From NCBI GenBank assembly GCA_001931905.2, contig MSJI02000549.1, positions 1 to 64,000 of the forward strand: a stretch of DNA of 64,000 nt. The letters run 5' to 3'. Every line of letters begins with the position of its first letter. The first letter of the stretch is position 1. A program made the translations under genes and the position numbers. This DNA is from Cladosporium sp. IMV 00045. Its lineage: Eukaryota; Ascomycota; Dothideomycetes; Cladosporiales; Cladosporiaceae. Under the pieces are notes generated by a model. That model had not been told where the DNA came from and did no database searches. It saw nothing but the letters and a program-made list of their open reading frames with translations. Below, piece by piece: positions 11,685 to 22,215 of this stretch.

Positions 11685-12135
11685 CTTTTCGCTCGTCAAG
11701 TGTAGGCGGTGATGTGTTCCCCAGGGAGAAGTCTTCAAGGCCGCGCACGCGCAGTAAAGGAGAGTGGCACTCGCCGGACATCAAGTATTATTAGGTTTGG
11801 TGCATTGGGATGCGGCGAGCATGGGGGGATTGAGATCAGCAGAAACTGAATTGTCAGCGGGCGTCGATGATGGGTAAAGACTGAGAAGCGTGAAGAATGC
11901 AAGGCCGCTCGCGTGGGCGAATAAGGTGTTGTGTAAGGTATGGAGTGCTGTAGCTGGGAAATGTAGTAACCCAGCGTCGGCGGGTAGACAGAAATGGTAC
12001 CGCCCGGAGAAGGCACGCATGCGAGGGAAAGTGGCAACCGTAACAAGAACAGGAAAGTGCCAGCAAATTTCGAAATCTCAATCAAGCAGGTATAGTACAC
12101 AGCAAAATCTACGCTGTATCTACAAAAGGAACATC
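11685..12135. other. Intergenic region
   Basis: Upstream region of the disordered-protein gene and 3' end of the ATP synthase delta gene. No further feature is seen. Confidence 0.5.
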
Positions 12136-13070
12136 CTACTTGAGGACGGCCTGCAGGCTCTCGAGGACCTACGCTCGAGGTTAGTCACAACATCGAAAGT
12201 CAATAAAATTTCACGGAAAACACAAACCTCAAGCTCAATCTTGGCCTCAGCAATGTCCTGCTCGCTACCGCTGCCACCGGCGATTTTCTGGGCCTCCGCG
12301 ATCTGGTTCTTGACAGCCTCCGCGCTGAAGTCCTCAAGGGCGTAACCCTCGACGGCGTTGATGCTCAGCTTGGAGCCGGGCTGGACGGTGGCGAAACCGC
12401 CGGAAACTGTAGGCGGTTGTTGTAAGTCTCGCGTTCGTAATGCTATCCGATGCGTCCTTCCACTTCATCTCAAAACTCTCGCGTGGGCGGAATATGACGT
12501 ACGGAAGAACTGCTTGCTGCCGCCGGCCTCCTCGATGATCTCAACAAGACCGGGCTTGAGCTGCTCGATGGCGGGAACGTGGCTGGCGAGGATACCCATC
12601 TCACCGGACTCGGCGGGGATGTTGACCTGGGTGCTGTGGTATGGTATTAGTTCCGCAATTCCCTCGAAATCTCAATGTTCGCTCGTGGTGCTCTGAACGG
12701 GTCAGACGTACACATCCTGGGACTTGTAGATAGCCTGTGCGCAGATTGTTGTCAGCTTTTGTTCCTCCCTAAGTACATGTGCGCATCCTCCAATGCCCTC
12801 GAACTCCAATTCCCATCTTGACCATTTCCAGCACTCTTCCTCAAACACCAATGCCTTCATCATCCGCTCCTTCTCTTGCTCCAAAGAACTCCATTCTCCT
12901 CCACACGCGCATCTCTATCCTCCGCTCCATCTCCCCAAACGTACCTGGTGAGGCAGGGCCAAGCTCAGCTGGATCTTGTCAGCGGCAACATCGGCGTAGC
13001 CACGGCGCTGGACCGCGCGGAGGGTGTTGAAAGCCGGGCGAGCGGCGCGGGCGACACGGAAAGCGTTCAT
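12136..13070 (-). CDS. ATP16: Mitochondrial F1F0 ATP synthase delta subunit
   Basis: Five exons (13070-12945, 12734-12712, 12633-12503, 12406-12228, 12168-12136) give 163 residues. The protein belongs to the central stalk of F1 and couples rotor movement to ATP synthesis in the mitochondrial matrix. An Arg-rich presequence (MNAFRVARAARPAFNTLRAVQRRGYA) precedes the beta-sandwich with VNIPAESGEMGILASHVPAIEQLKPG and FFLSGGFATVQPGSKLSINAVE, the hallmark sequence of the family. The C-terminal helical hairpin follows. Exon 2 is a 23-nt microexon and exon 5 only 33 nt. All introns have GT-AG ends and the total length is an exact multiple of three. Normal length for the family. Confidence 0.95.
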
Positions 13071-13517
13071 TATGGCGGATGGGGTGGGAGGTTGGGAGAG
13101 GTGGTATGGGTGCGGTAGCGATGGGGGGAGATTCCTACTACAAGCAGCGCTGTCGTCGCAAAGCTGGGCGTTGGAAGGAGATTCCGCCAGGATCGCGGCT
13201 GGGTCCGAGCTCACCGGCCGGGGAAGATCGGAGAGGTCACGTGTGGTGCTTTCGATTTGACATATATGCGAGACATGTGCTCGTTACATCACTATCGATC
13301 TAAGAATCAAGACAAAAACCAAAGTCACAGATAGAATCAAAATGAACTGCGTCTCAACAGACACACAAGATATGCTCATACAATAAAACTGAAAGAGGGC
13401 GTATCCTCAGACAACAGACTCACAATTCTCTAACAACCAAACCCGACAAACAAGATCAGAAAACTACAGCGATACCTCCATAAACAAACTTTTCGTTTTC
13501 GAGCCTCGTTGACGCCA
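13071..13517. other. Intergenic region
   Basis: ATP16 promoter with one E-box, and the region past the 3' end of the membrane-protein pseudogene. No gene is seen. Confidence 0.5.
13238..13243. promoter_or_regulatory. CACGTG E-box upstream of ATP16
   Basis: A TCACGTGT site lies about 170 bp upstream of the ATP16 start. CACGTG is the core for bHLH factors such as Cbf1-like proteins. A single 6-bp site is weak evidence. Confidence 0.3.
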
Positions 13518-15658
13518 TCACGATGACGAGCGTGATATGCCCAGGAGTAAACTGGGCCGCAAATCACCAACGAGGCCTGGAAGCTCTTTCAATTTCTTGT
13601 CGTCTCTGAAGTCCTTGAAAGAGTACATTGGCATATCCTTGACCTTGAATTGATCACTGAGATCACCCCCGAACTGGAACAGGCTGAAACTGTCCAGCGT
13701 GTCAGCCCACCTTCGTAGAAAACCAAACCAAACGGACAAGAAACAGCTGATCAGCGCCCAGATGATCAATAGAATACCGGGTAAAGCTGGAGGTATAGGC
13801 CCTCGGACGAGTACGGGGGCGAGACGGTAGCCAGTAGCGTTCTCGTTTGTGAAATTGGTGCCATCATATGTGGCACGGCCAAGAGGATAGCCCTGCGCGC
13901 CATCATACATCAACTGCACAGCAGCAACACCATACGCCCTCACCAATGCCCTCGCAATTCTACAGCTTGCAGCAGTGGCGGACAAGGCCAAAGACGACGC
14001 TGTCCCCCGACATAGGCGTAGATCAAACGCGGTGCATCTGCTGAGGCGAAGAAATCCTCAGACCAAGAGTTCACCATGCCTCCGACGAAGAGGATTGCGG
14101 CACGACAGACACAGACGAGGCACGCATGAACAGTTTTCTGGCAGTGGGTATCAGACGGTCGAAAGTCAAATATCGCGATGTGACTCCGTTCACCTCGGCG
14201 GTGCCGACAGCGGATGAGGAGATGCATTGCACCCCGATGGCTTCCATGGGACCATCCACTTCCCGTCCTGTGAGCACTTATAAGCACCACGAAGGCCCGA
14301 GATTGTCGAGTCAAGGTGAAGTTATACACACTAGATCAAGCGGCGGAAACCAAGATATCATCAGTCGCAGTCTGCCAAAGCGCCAATTCAAGGGTACTGT
14401 TGTGCGCCAAACCAGGATAGCCCACGTCGCACCTTCGCGTTATTGAAATAACATTGCGAGGAATCTCGGAGCTGACCAGGCCACCGTAAAGTCATCCGAA
14501 AAGCCCAGCTCCGCGACAGCCCCGTAATTTAGAGCACTGACCGGGCCATTGATTGATTCCGTAGCTGAATTCGGTACCCATCAACATCGTAGAAAGCCAT
14601 ACTCTCGCAAAAGCACGGAGCCATTCCGACGACTAAGGATAGTGAAATCCTCCACCTCTGAACAACAGTACAGTGTAACGCACAACCATACCCCACGCCT
14701 TGCCAGAGAATGGAGCAGTGGTTTGAGGGCCAAGGAAAATGTCTTCCGCCACCCTGCTCAGCATCAAGATCGTTATCCCTGAATGAAACAACGGAAAATA
14801 GGGTCGTCGGAGTCGATCCTTCATCACCAAATACAACGCCAAAGGCCGGAACTCGCGCAGGCGCGGCAAGACTCCAGGCACTGTGAGCAACAGCAAGACC
14901 AACTACCTCGAACGATCATTAAAATTAGACCAATTTCGGCCGGTCATCATTGGATGGCCCAGTCTCGCGGAAGCCGACCGCAACTCCATACTCAAGCCTG
15001 AAAGAGGCAACCCTACAAACAGCACAATAGAAGGAGCAGCGAGAACCCACCACAATCGGTGGGGTATGTTGAAGGCGTCCACGTCTGCGTTCGTACGGCA
15101 TCTTGAAAATGGCACTTGACTGCATCCAACCATCCGTCAGGACCACTCCACCAATGATCCCCATGCAAAATAACATGCCAGGCATCAGGAGCACCCCAGA
15201 ACGCGGTCATAAGCATGCTAGCCTCCACCCCAAGGAGACCGTACTCGCTAAGGTCAAGCCAATAACACCGAGGATGAACCAGGAATAGTAAACCGTTCGA
15301 CTGCCAGCGACACCAAGATAATACCAAAGGGACAGTCGGAGTCGCGGAGAAAGAGCATCCAAATGAGACAAAATACACAGCCAGGATAATCGGCACACAA
15401 CTCCCGACCAGAGCCCGCCAGGTGTAACGTTGAAGAAAATGACCTGCTCGTGTTGTATAAGCGGCATTGTGGACGGTCGAAAGCTAAGGGTCGGCAATGT
15501 GGTCAGTTCTCACCTTTGAGTGCTAGTCGAGGCCACGAGCGGTCGTACATCATGCTTTCAGATCTCTGGGGCATCTCATACCCCTCTGTCTCATCAGCTG
15601 CATCCGTTGATGTGGAAGTGGAATAGGAGGGTGACAGATGTGGGGAGTGCGCAGCCAT
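13518..15658 (-). pseudogene. Degraded multi-pass membrane protein gene
   Basis: The remains start at 15658 with an intact first exon (MAAHSPHLSPSYSTS..., ending near 15512) and a plausible intron to about 15445. The next block (TWRALVGSCVPIILAVYF) opens a hydrophobic region. Conserved-looking blocks then follow in the right order but in changing frames: GSRTVYYSWFILGVIGL, then SEYGLLGVEASMLM and WSGPDGWLDAV, then NIPHRLWWVLAAPSIVLFVGL, then APFSGKAWGMVVRYT, then FTILSRRNGSVLLREYG, and finally a C-terminal block around 13970-13518 with a transmembrane segment (IPPALPGILLIIWALISCFL). Frames switch repeatedly and stops fall between blocks, and no set of introns explains this. I read it as a dead copy of a fungal-specific membrane protein of unknown function. 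The family assignment rests on recognising the block order. Confidence 0.72.
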
Positions 15659-16597
15659 AGTAATATTTATTCGTTGTTCAAATGCTCTGACGAAGAAGTC
15701 GACTGCCAGGACAGGTCATATAAAAGTGTCCATGACAGAAGGAAGTCAGCCGCACCGCGAGGCTTGGAGAGTGATAGAGTTACGGTTGCACAAACTGATG
15801 AGTATTTCAGCTATCTCTACCAATATGACAGAAGGCTGTGACGATGTATGGCAAAAGGCCCTGCAGGCTGCATGCGTGAGCTGAGCCAGGCATTAGGCGA
15901 TCTTCAGTGCTTGCACTATGCCTTGTTACCTTGAGACAACTGCACAGCCATGGAAGTATCTTCATACCAGTTGTAGGCTGGATTGTTGTATCGTTGGACA
16001 TCAGTGTTCCGGCGAGTGACATTGCAAGGACATACATGTCGGTACTGGGTGATGGCGTAGCTGCATGCGATGTTGCTGGTGAAGCGTGTCCAACATGTTC
16101 ATAACAGCCTCGGGACGTTGGTAAGCACTATGTGTGGAAGTACAAGTCTTGCAGATGCCGCGATATGTAACTGCTCATCGCCTTGCAACGACATTCCCGC
16201 AGTGAACGGGACGAGGGTGGAAGTCTTCATATCTCAGGCATGCTTCGAAGCATGGAGATTTGCCCACGTGGCGGATCGTCGGCGTCTGTTTACCGACAAG
16301 CGAGCTTCATACCTCCAAGCGCTAACGAGACGAGGTGGCGGGGACGGAAGATACCAAGGCCGGCATGACATGCTCTATCTCTCTACCATCCCCGAGGCCT
16401 GTCTCTCTATCTCTCTCTTACCGCTACCTCCACGCCTCCAATACCACACAGTCATCTCCAAGCTCTGTGACATTGCCTCATTGCCTGCCATCTTCCATAC
16501 CCGCCAACCCCATGCAGTAAACGGCCTTTGAACCCTGTCCTCATACGTATCGCCGACGGCCTGGTGCCTGCGACTACACCTCATATACACACTCGCA
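15659..16597. other. Intergenic region upstream of the ABC transporter
   Basis: A 940-bp region holding the upstream sequence of both the pseudogene and the ABC transporter. An open frame of about 150 codons exists at 16070-16531 but looks non-coding. Pyrimidine-rich tracts around 16375-16445 may belong to the transporter promoter. Confidence 0.5.
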
Positions 16598-19500
16598 ATG
16601 TGGCGAGCAACAAGTGCAGCAGTGGCTTTCGCGTCACTGCTGGCACTGCCTTACACACTCGCCGATGTTAGCTTAAGCTCCTCCAAGTCCTTTGTTCGAT
16701 CCGAAGCTCTCTTCGCCTCTGATCCCTACCTCTCCATCTACGGCGACCGTCCATCCGACTGCCCTCCCTGCTTCAACTGCAACCTCGACGACTTCACCTG
16801 CTTGCAGTTCGCGAACTGCACCAAGAGCAGCGGCAAGTGCTCATGTCCCTCAGGTTTCGGCGGAGATGATTGTAGCCAGCCGCTCTGTGGCTCGCTCCCA
16901 GAAGGCAAGGATAGGCTGCCAAGAGAAGGAAAAGAGTGTGAATGTCACGAAGGATGGGAAGGGATCAACTGTAATGTCTGCAAAACCAACGATGCATGCA
17001 ATGCCATGATGCCCAACGGAGAGGACGGAGTCTGTTACCGCGAGGGTCTGGTTGTGAACGAGAACTATCAGATTTGCGACATCACGAATCGCAAGATTAT
17101 GGACCAGCTCAAGGATAAGAAGGCACAAGCAACGTTCAGCTGTAATGCAGAGCGACAGGATTGCAACTTTCAGTTCTGGGTTGATCAGAGGGAAAGCTTC
17201 TACTGCTCCCTGGATGAATGCGATTGGAGCGCCGAGGCAACCGAAACAAGGAACACGACAAATTACAAGTGCAAGAACATTCAATGCGCATGCATTCCCG
17301 ACCGATTCCTCTGCGGAGAGGACGGCAGCGTGGACATCGGCGATTTCTTGGACCAAGAGATCAAGGGACCTGCAAGCTTCAGCTCTGTCAGCACCGAAGG
17401 TGGCTCCAAGTCTGATGGAAGCAAATTCTCTGAGCCTGCCATGAACGGCTTGATTCAAAACATCTTTGGCGACGAGTCAATTACGCTCAAGTGCGGCAGT
17501 GGAGAGTGTCTTCATAAGACCGAAGTTCCTGGATATGAACGCCCGGTCAAGAAGATCAATACACCACTTATTGCAGGTGTCATTGCAGGATGCGCGCTTT
17601 TTGTCGTGGCAGTCATTCTGATCGTCTTCTTCCTTTCCCGCCGCAACAACAGACGCTACGGCCCGATTCAGCTCGGTGAAGAAGAAGAGGACGATGCGGC
17701 TAAGCTCCTTGCGGACCACAAGCCCGCCGCTCTATTCTTTGAGAATGTCTCTTATCATCTTAAGGGCAAGCAGATTCTGTCTGGTATCTCCGGCGCAGTC
17801 CACCCTGGCGAGCTGATGGCGATTATGGGTGCATCAGGTGCTGGTAAGACGACCTTCCTTGATATCCTGGCTCGCAAGAATAAGCGTGGCGCTGCCACTG
17901 GCGACTTCTGGGTCAACGGTGAGAAGGTCTCCGACGATGACTTCCGCAGTGCTATTGGCTTTGTGGATCAGGACGATACTATGCTGCCGACTCTCACTGT
18001 CCACGAGACTATCATGGACTCTGCACTACTGAGACTGCCAAAAGACATGAGCTGGGCCGTCAAAGCACAGAAAGTCGAGGATGTTGAGAAACAACTGGGC
18101 ATCTACCACATCCGTCACCAGCTCATTGGCTCGGAAGAGGGTTCTGGCCGCGGTATCTCGGGTGGTGAAAAGCGTAGAGTCGGTATCGCGTGCGAGCTTG
18201 TCACGAGCCCAAGCATTCTATTCCTGGACGAGCCAACATCTGGTCTGGATGCATACAACGCCTTCAACGTTATCGAATGCCTTGTCACGCTAGTCAAGTC
18301 GTACAACCGCACTGTTGTCTTCACTATTCATCAGCCTCGCTCAAACATCGTTGCACTGTTCGATCAACTGTGTCTGCTCGCTCAGGGCCGTACGGTTTAC
18401 AGCGGACCCTTCCACAAGTGCCAGAGCTACTTTGATAACATTGGCTACTCTTGCCCGCCCGGCTTCAACATTGCTGACTACCTGGTCGACCTGACAATGC
18501 ACGCGAGCAGACCTGACAACCCGATCCCTGAGGAAGCCCAACAATACACAGACGATCACGATGGAAGAGCCACGGTCGCCAGCTCCACCATGGCTGTAAA
18601 GAGCATTCCCAGTATCATCAGCAACCCCAGCATAGAGGATGGATCCATTGGCAGTGCGAACAGGCCCAAGAACAAGCGCAAGACAAGCATCCGCCAACAG
18701 CAGGAGAGACAACTCTACAGCCGTAAGAGCACCGACCACGCTGCCACGCCTGCCAGCGTGCGAAGCGACGGCGATAGCATCTTGGACAAGGACGCCGACA
18801 AGAGCAAATGGGTCAAGATGGCGAGACAGACCGCGCAAGCCTCTTCTATCAACGAAGACACCCACGACCTCCCACCTGACGCCAGTGGAAACACAAACCT
18901 CGATGTCCTTGTCTCATCCTATGAAGCATCTGATGTCAAATCCGAACTGCATTCCGACATTCAGTCAGCTGTATCCACGGCCTCTGAATCCAACGGCGGT
19001 CCTCTCCTCACTCCCAATGGCACGGCGAACGGGAAAGTTCGTGGCTACCGAAAGCCCCTCATTCACACCCAATTCGCCATCCTGTCTCGCCGTACATGGC
19101 GCAATCTGTACCGCAACCCAATGCTCATGCTGACCCACTACGCCATCGCCATCGTGCTGGCAGTCTTCCTTGGCTTCCTCTTCTACGGCCTGACCGACGA
19201 CTTGAAGGGTTTCCAGAACCGCCTCGGATTCTTCTTCTTCCTACTCGCCCTCTTCGGCTTCTCCACCCTGACATCCCTCACCACCTTCGCCCCTGAACGC
19301 CTCCTCTTCGTCCGCGAGCGCGCCAAGGGATACTACAACCCTCTTGCGTACTACCTGGCCAAAGTCGTCTTCGACATCGTGCCTTTGCGCATCTGCCCGC
19401 CGATCATCATGGGCTGCATCGTCTATCCCATGACCGGCCTCGTGCCCACCGCGCCCGAGTTCTTCAAGTTCATGCTCTTCCTCGTTCTCTTCAACCTCGC

Positions 19501-19963
19501 CGCCGCCATGATCTGCCTTTTCATCGGAATTTGTGTGCGAAACCAGGGCGTCGCAAACCTTCTCGGCGTGCTCGTCATGCTATTCTCCCTCCTCTTCGGC
19601 GGCTTCCTGCTGAACCACGAGACAATTCCCAAGGCACTGCTGTGGTTGCAATCGGTAAGTTTCACACAACAAAATCCCTTCTCCCCTTCACTCCTCAAAA
19701 GACCTTCACTAACACAGCCTTCCCAGCTCTCCATCTTCCACTACGGCTTCGAAGGCCTGATCGTCAACGAAGTCCGCTACCTCTCCCTGATCGACAAGAA
19801 GTACGGCCTGGACATCGAAGTCCCCGGCTCGGCGATTCTGAGCAGTTTCGGCTTCAACGTCCTCGCGCTCTGGCGCGACGTCGTCGGCCTCGCTATAGTT
19901 TGCGGCGTTTTCTTGGTCATGGGCTATGCTGCTATTCATGTGTTGTTGGTGGAGAGGCGATAG
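16598..19963 (+). CDS. ABCG-family transporter, ADP1-like
   Basis: Two exons, 16598-19654 and 19727-19963, give 1097 residues. The order is: signal peptide (about 1-22), a Cys-rich EGF-like luminal region (about 50-240), a first transmembrane helix (about 322-347), one ABC nucleotide-binding domain, a long Ser-rich linker and a C-terminal ABC2 membrane domain. The ABC domain has Walker [10 protein letters not shown] near residue 411, signature ISGGEKRR near 521 and Walker [12 protein letters not shown] near 541. This half-transporter layout with an N-terminal EGF-like region matches yeast Adp1, whose substrate is unknown. The single intron (72 nt, GTAAGT donor, CTAAC branch) is open in frame, so retaining it would add 24 residues. 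It is convergent with the kynurenine monooxygenase gene. Confidence 0.93.
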   Translation: MWRATSAAVAFASLLALPYTLADVSLSSSKSFVRSEALFASDPYLSIYGDRPSDCPPCFNCNLDDFTCLQFANCTKSSGKCSCPSGFGGDDCSQPLCGSLPEGKDRLPREGKECECHEGWEGINCNVCKTNDACNAMMPNGEDGVCYREGLVVNENYQICDITNRKIMDQLKDKKAQATFSCNAERQDCNFQFWVDQRESFYCSLDECDWSAEATETRNTTNYKCKNIQCACIPDRFLCGEDGSVDIGDFLDQEIKGPASFSSVSTEGGSKSDGSKFSEPAMNGLIQNIFGDESITLKCGSGECLHKTEVPGYERPVKKINTPLIAGVIAGCALFVVAVILIVFFLSRRNNRRYGPIQLGEEEEDDAAKLLADHKPAALFFENVSYHLKGKQILSGISGAVHPGELMAIMGASGAGKTTFLDILARKNKRGAATGDFWVNGEKVSDDDFRSAIGFVDQDDTMLPTLTVHETIMDSALLRLPKDMSWAVKAQKVEDVEKQLGIYHIRHQLIGSEEGSGRGISGGEKRRVGIACELVTSPSILFLDEPTSGLDAYNAFNVIECLVTLVKSYNRTVVFTIHQPRSNIVALFDQLCLLAQGRTVYSGPFHKCQSYFDNIGYSCPPGFNIADYLVDLTMHASRPDNPIPEEAQQYTDDHDGRATVASSTMAVKSIPSIISNPSIEDGSIGSANRPKNKRKTSIRQQQERQLYSRKSTDHAATPASVRSDGDSILDKDADKSKWVKMARQTAQASSINEDTHDLPPDASGNTNLDVLVSSYEASDVKSELHSDIQSAVSTASESNGGPLLTPNGTANGKVRGYRKPLIHTQFAILSRRTWRNLYRNPMLMLTHYAIAIVLAVFLGFLFYGLTDDLKGFQNRLGFFFFLLALFGFSTLTSLTTFAPERLLFVRERAKGYYNPLAYYLAKVVFDIVPLRICPPIIMGCIVYPMTGLVPTAPEFFKFMLFLVLFNLAAAMICLFIGICVRNQGVANLLGVLVMLFSLLFGGFLLNHETIPKALLWLQSVSFTQQNPFSPSLLKRPSLTQPSQLSIFHYGFEGLIVNEVRYLSLIDKKYGLDIEVPGSAILSSFGFNVLALWRDVVGLAIVCGVFLVMGYAAIHVLLVERR

Positions 19964-20172
19964 AGGGAACAGAGATGCAAGGGGGTTGAGTGGGAGTTTT
20001 CATCTCTATCTTCTTCGTCTCCCTGGGAGGATCTATAGATTATATATACAAACACGTAAGAATGTGCAGGCCTTATTCTTACACTTCTGCTTTCCGCTCG
20101 CGTCAACGCGAGCTGTTCTCGTCTTCCCCATCAGTCATCTACCTCTACCTCATCATCTCATACAAAAGACTC

Positions 20173-21815
20173 TCAAGTAAACACCCTCCCAACCCTCTCC
20201 ACCACCGCACCAACCCAAGCCCCCAACCCGACACCCCCCTTAACAGCCACCCTCCCCATCCCCGTCGCGCGATTCCACCTCCAAGCCCACCAAGCCGCCC
20301 ACCCCAGCACCGGCCCCATCGCCACCCCCACAATCCCCCTCACCAGCACCGTCGCCTGCCTCTGCACCGCAGCCTGCACCTCCGAGTACCTCTGATTGCT
20401 AAACGAGACGCGCGCATACTGCGTGCGAAACCCGCTCGAGGGGACTTTGTCCGACAAGAACTCCTCGATAGCTTTCCGCGCCAGGTACAGAGGCGAGCGC
20501 ACGCCCGCGTGCATTTCCCAGTAATTGGCGCTCGCGAGGTCGTTGATCGTGTGTGCGTCGGGGACGCGTTCGCGCGTGTAAGCTTGCAGCGCGGATTGGA
20601 AACCGGCCAGGTTTTGTGAAGGGGCGGCGTCGAAGTGCGAGAAGAGGACGCGCACGTCTTCGAGTCCCGCGTTCATGCCTTGGCCGTAGAAGGGGAGCAT
20701 GGCGTGTGCGGCGTCGCCGAGGATGACGCCGCCGCCGGTGGGGTAGACGTGCGGGGAGCATTTGAGGGAGATGAGCGGGAGGTGCGGGTTGGTTGTGAAT
20801 TGGGCGTGGAGGGCGGAGGGGCGGATGAGGGCGGTGGCGCCGGGAAAGTGAGCGTTGAAGAAGTCGTGGATGGAGTTGGGGTATTTTTCGAGTTCGGCGA
20901 AGGTCGCCGCCGGGGCGAAGAGGGTGCAGGTGAAGGACTTGTCGGTGCTGGGGATGGCGATGAACATTTTGTCTGAAGAGGGCCAGATGTGTAGGTGGTT
21001 GGGCGAGGTGGCGAAGCCGTCTGTTGCGGAGGGGGAGGGTTGGTCCACTTCGCTGGCGGGTGGGATGCGGAACTCGCACCACAGCGTGTCGATGTAGGTC
21101 TGGGAGTAGTCCATGCGGACGTATTTCATCATGTGGTAGCGGACGGAGCTGTGGGCGCCGTCGCAGCCTAGGATGAGGTCAAAGTCGATTTCGAATTCTT
21201 GCGGTCTTGTGAGAGGTTGTCGGTTCTGGTCTTCTTGGGCACCGTCGGCGGTTTGGTGTGAGCCTTGTTTCTTCCTTTCCAGCCATGCTTTGCGTGTGTT
21301 GAAGTCGACTCCTGTTAGTTTGTGGTTGAAGAACAGCTGGACGTTAGACAGGCCTTCGAGTTCGTCTAGCAGGAGTTTGTTGAGATGAGCGCGGTCTACG
21401 GCACGAATGAAGCGGCCGTGGACGTCGTATTGCTGTGGCTCTTCGGTCAGATTCCCTTTGATGTCCTTGTCGTGGATCATTCGGCCATGCATAGGAATCG
21501 TTTCTGAGAGAACGGCATCGACGAGTTTTGGCGAATCCGAGTGGCGCATGGCATTGATACCACGCTCAGAGAGGGCGAGATTGATCGATTTGGTGAAGTT
21601 GAGGGGAGTTGTCGAGGCATCTCGAAGGTCTTGCATGTGTCAGTACACGGTACGATAATGTCATCTTGACTCTGATATTTCTTTTTCTACATTCACTTAC
21701 CTCCTCGGAGTTCGTATACCTCGACCTGCCAGCCTCGACGAGCAGCATAGAGTGCGGTTAAGGCACCGACTGGGCCAGCTCCTACTACGACACACTTGAT
21801 CTTACCGTCTGCCAT
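20173..21815 (-). CDS. bna4: Kynurenine 3-monooxygenase
   Basis: Two exons, 21815-21701 and 21629-20173, give 523 residues. The enzyme is an NADPH- and FAD-dependent hydroxylase that converts L-kynurenine to 3-hydroxykynurenine in the tryptophan-to-NAD pathway, on the outer mitochondrial membrane. The N-terminus has the FAD dinucleotide motif [20 protein letters not shown], then [13 protein letters not shown], the [10 protein letters not shown] segment, and the second FAD motif [22 protein letters not shown] hydrophobic stretch near the C-terminus ([20 protein letters not shown]) fits the membrane anchor of the family. The intron joins GG to DLRDAS exactly as the family sequence requires. The C-terminal 60 residues are unusually Gly/Val/Arg-rich. 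Confidence 0.94.
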
Positions 21816-22215
21816 CTTTCTTGTTTGTAGGTGGTGTTCTTGTATTGACGACTTCACCTCATGATATACTTGCCAGGGCTTATCTACTGTTCACCAAGGG
21901 CTGACGCGCTGATCAATCAAAAAAAGTCCATGACGAGACTCTGTTGCTCATAACTTGACGGAAGTCGCCGCCGGCCTCGGTGAAAGTTTGGCCAAAGGAA
22001 CACGCGTATACGTGAGTACAGAATTTGTATGGGGTTCCAGCACATCGCATCACGCTCTCTCCGCCGCCGGTCAGGACGATCGTAAAGTGTATTGTGGATT
22101 TATGGGGGAAGTCAACCCAAAAAATTATAAGTCTCTCCATTCCATTCAATACATAATATCCCATCCCGGTTTCCTTTCATTTTCAGCGACTTGTCGTTGA
22201 TTCACTCGTTTGACA
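21816..22215. promoter_or_regulatory. Divergent promoter region of bna4 and mef1
   Basis: A 400-bp head-to-head spacer. It must hold both promoters; no specific operator can be named. An AT-rich stretch (AAAAAATTATAAG) at about 22118-22130 could be a TATA-like element for the mef1 side. Confidence 0.5.

Noticed and set aside
11735..12100. A 121-codon minus-strand frame with hydrophobic start
   Set aside because: It looks like a membrane peptide followed by random sequence, lies in an intergenic region next to a gene end, and has no conserved pattern.
13518..15658. A working multi-exon membrane protein
   Set aside because: Block order is right but frame changes and stops between blocks cannot all be removed with plausible introns; called a pseudogene instead.
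16070..16531. A 153-codon plus-strand frame upstream of the ABC transporter
   Set aside because: Mixed composition, no domain, overlaps pyrimidine-rich promoter sequence.
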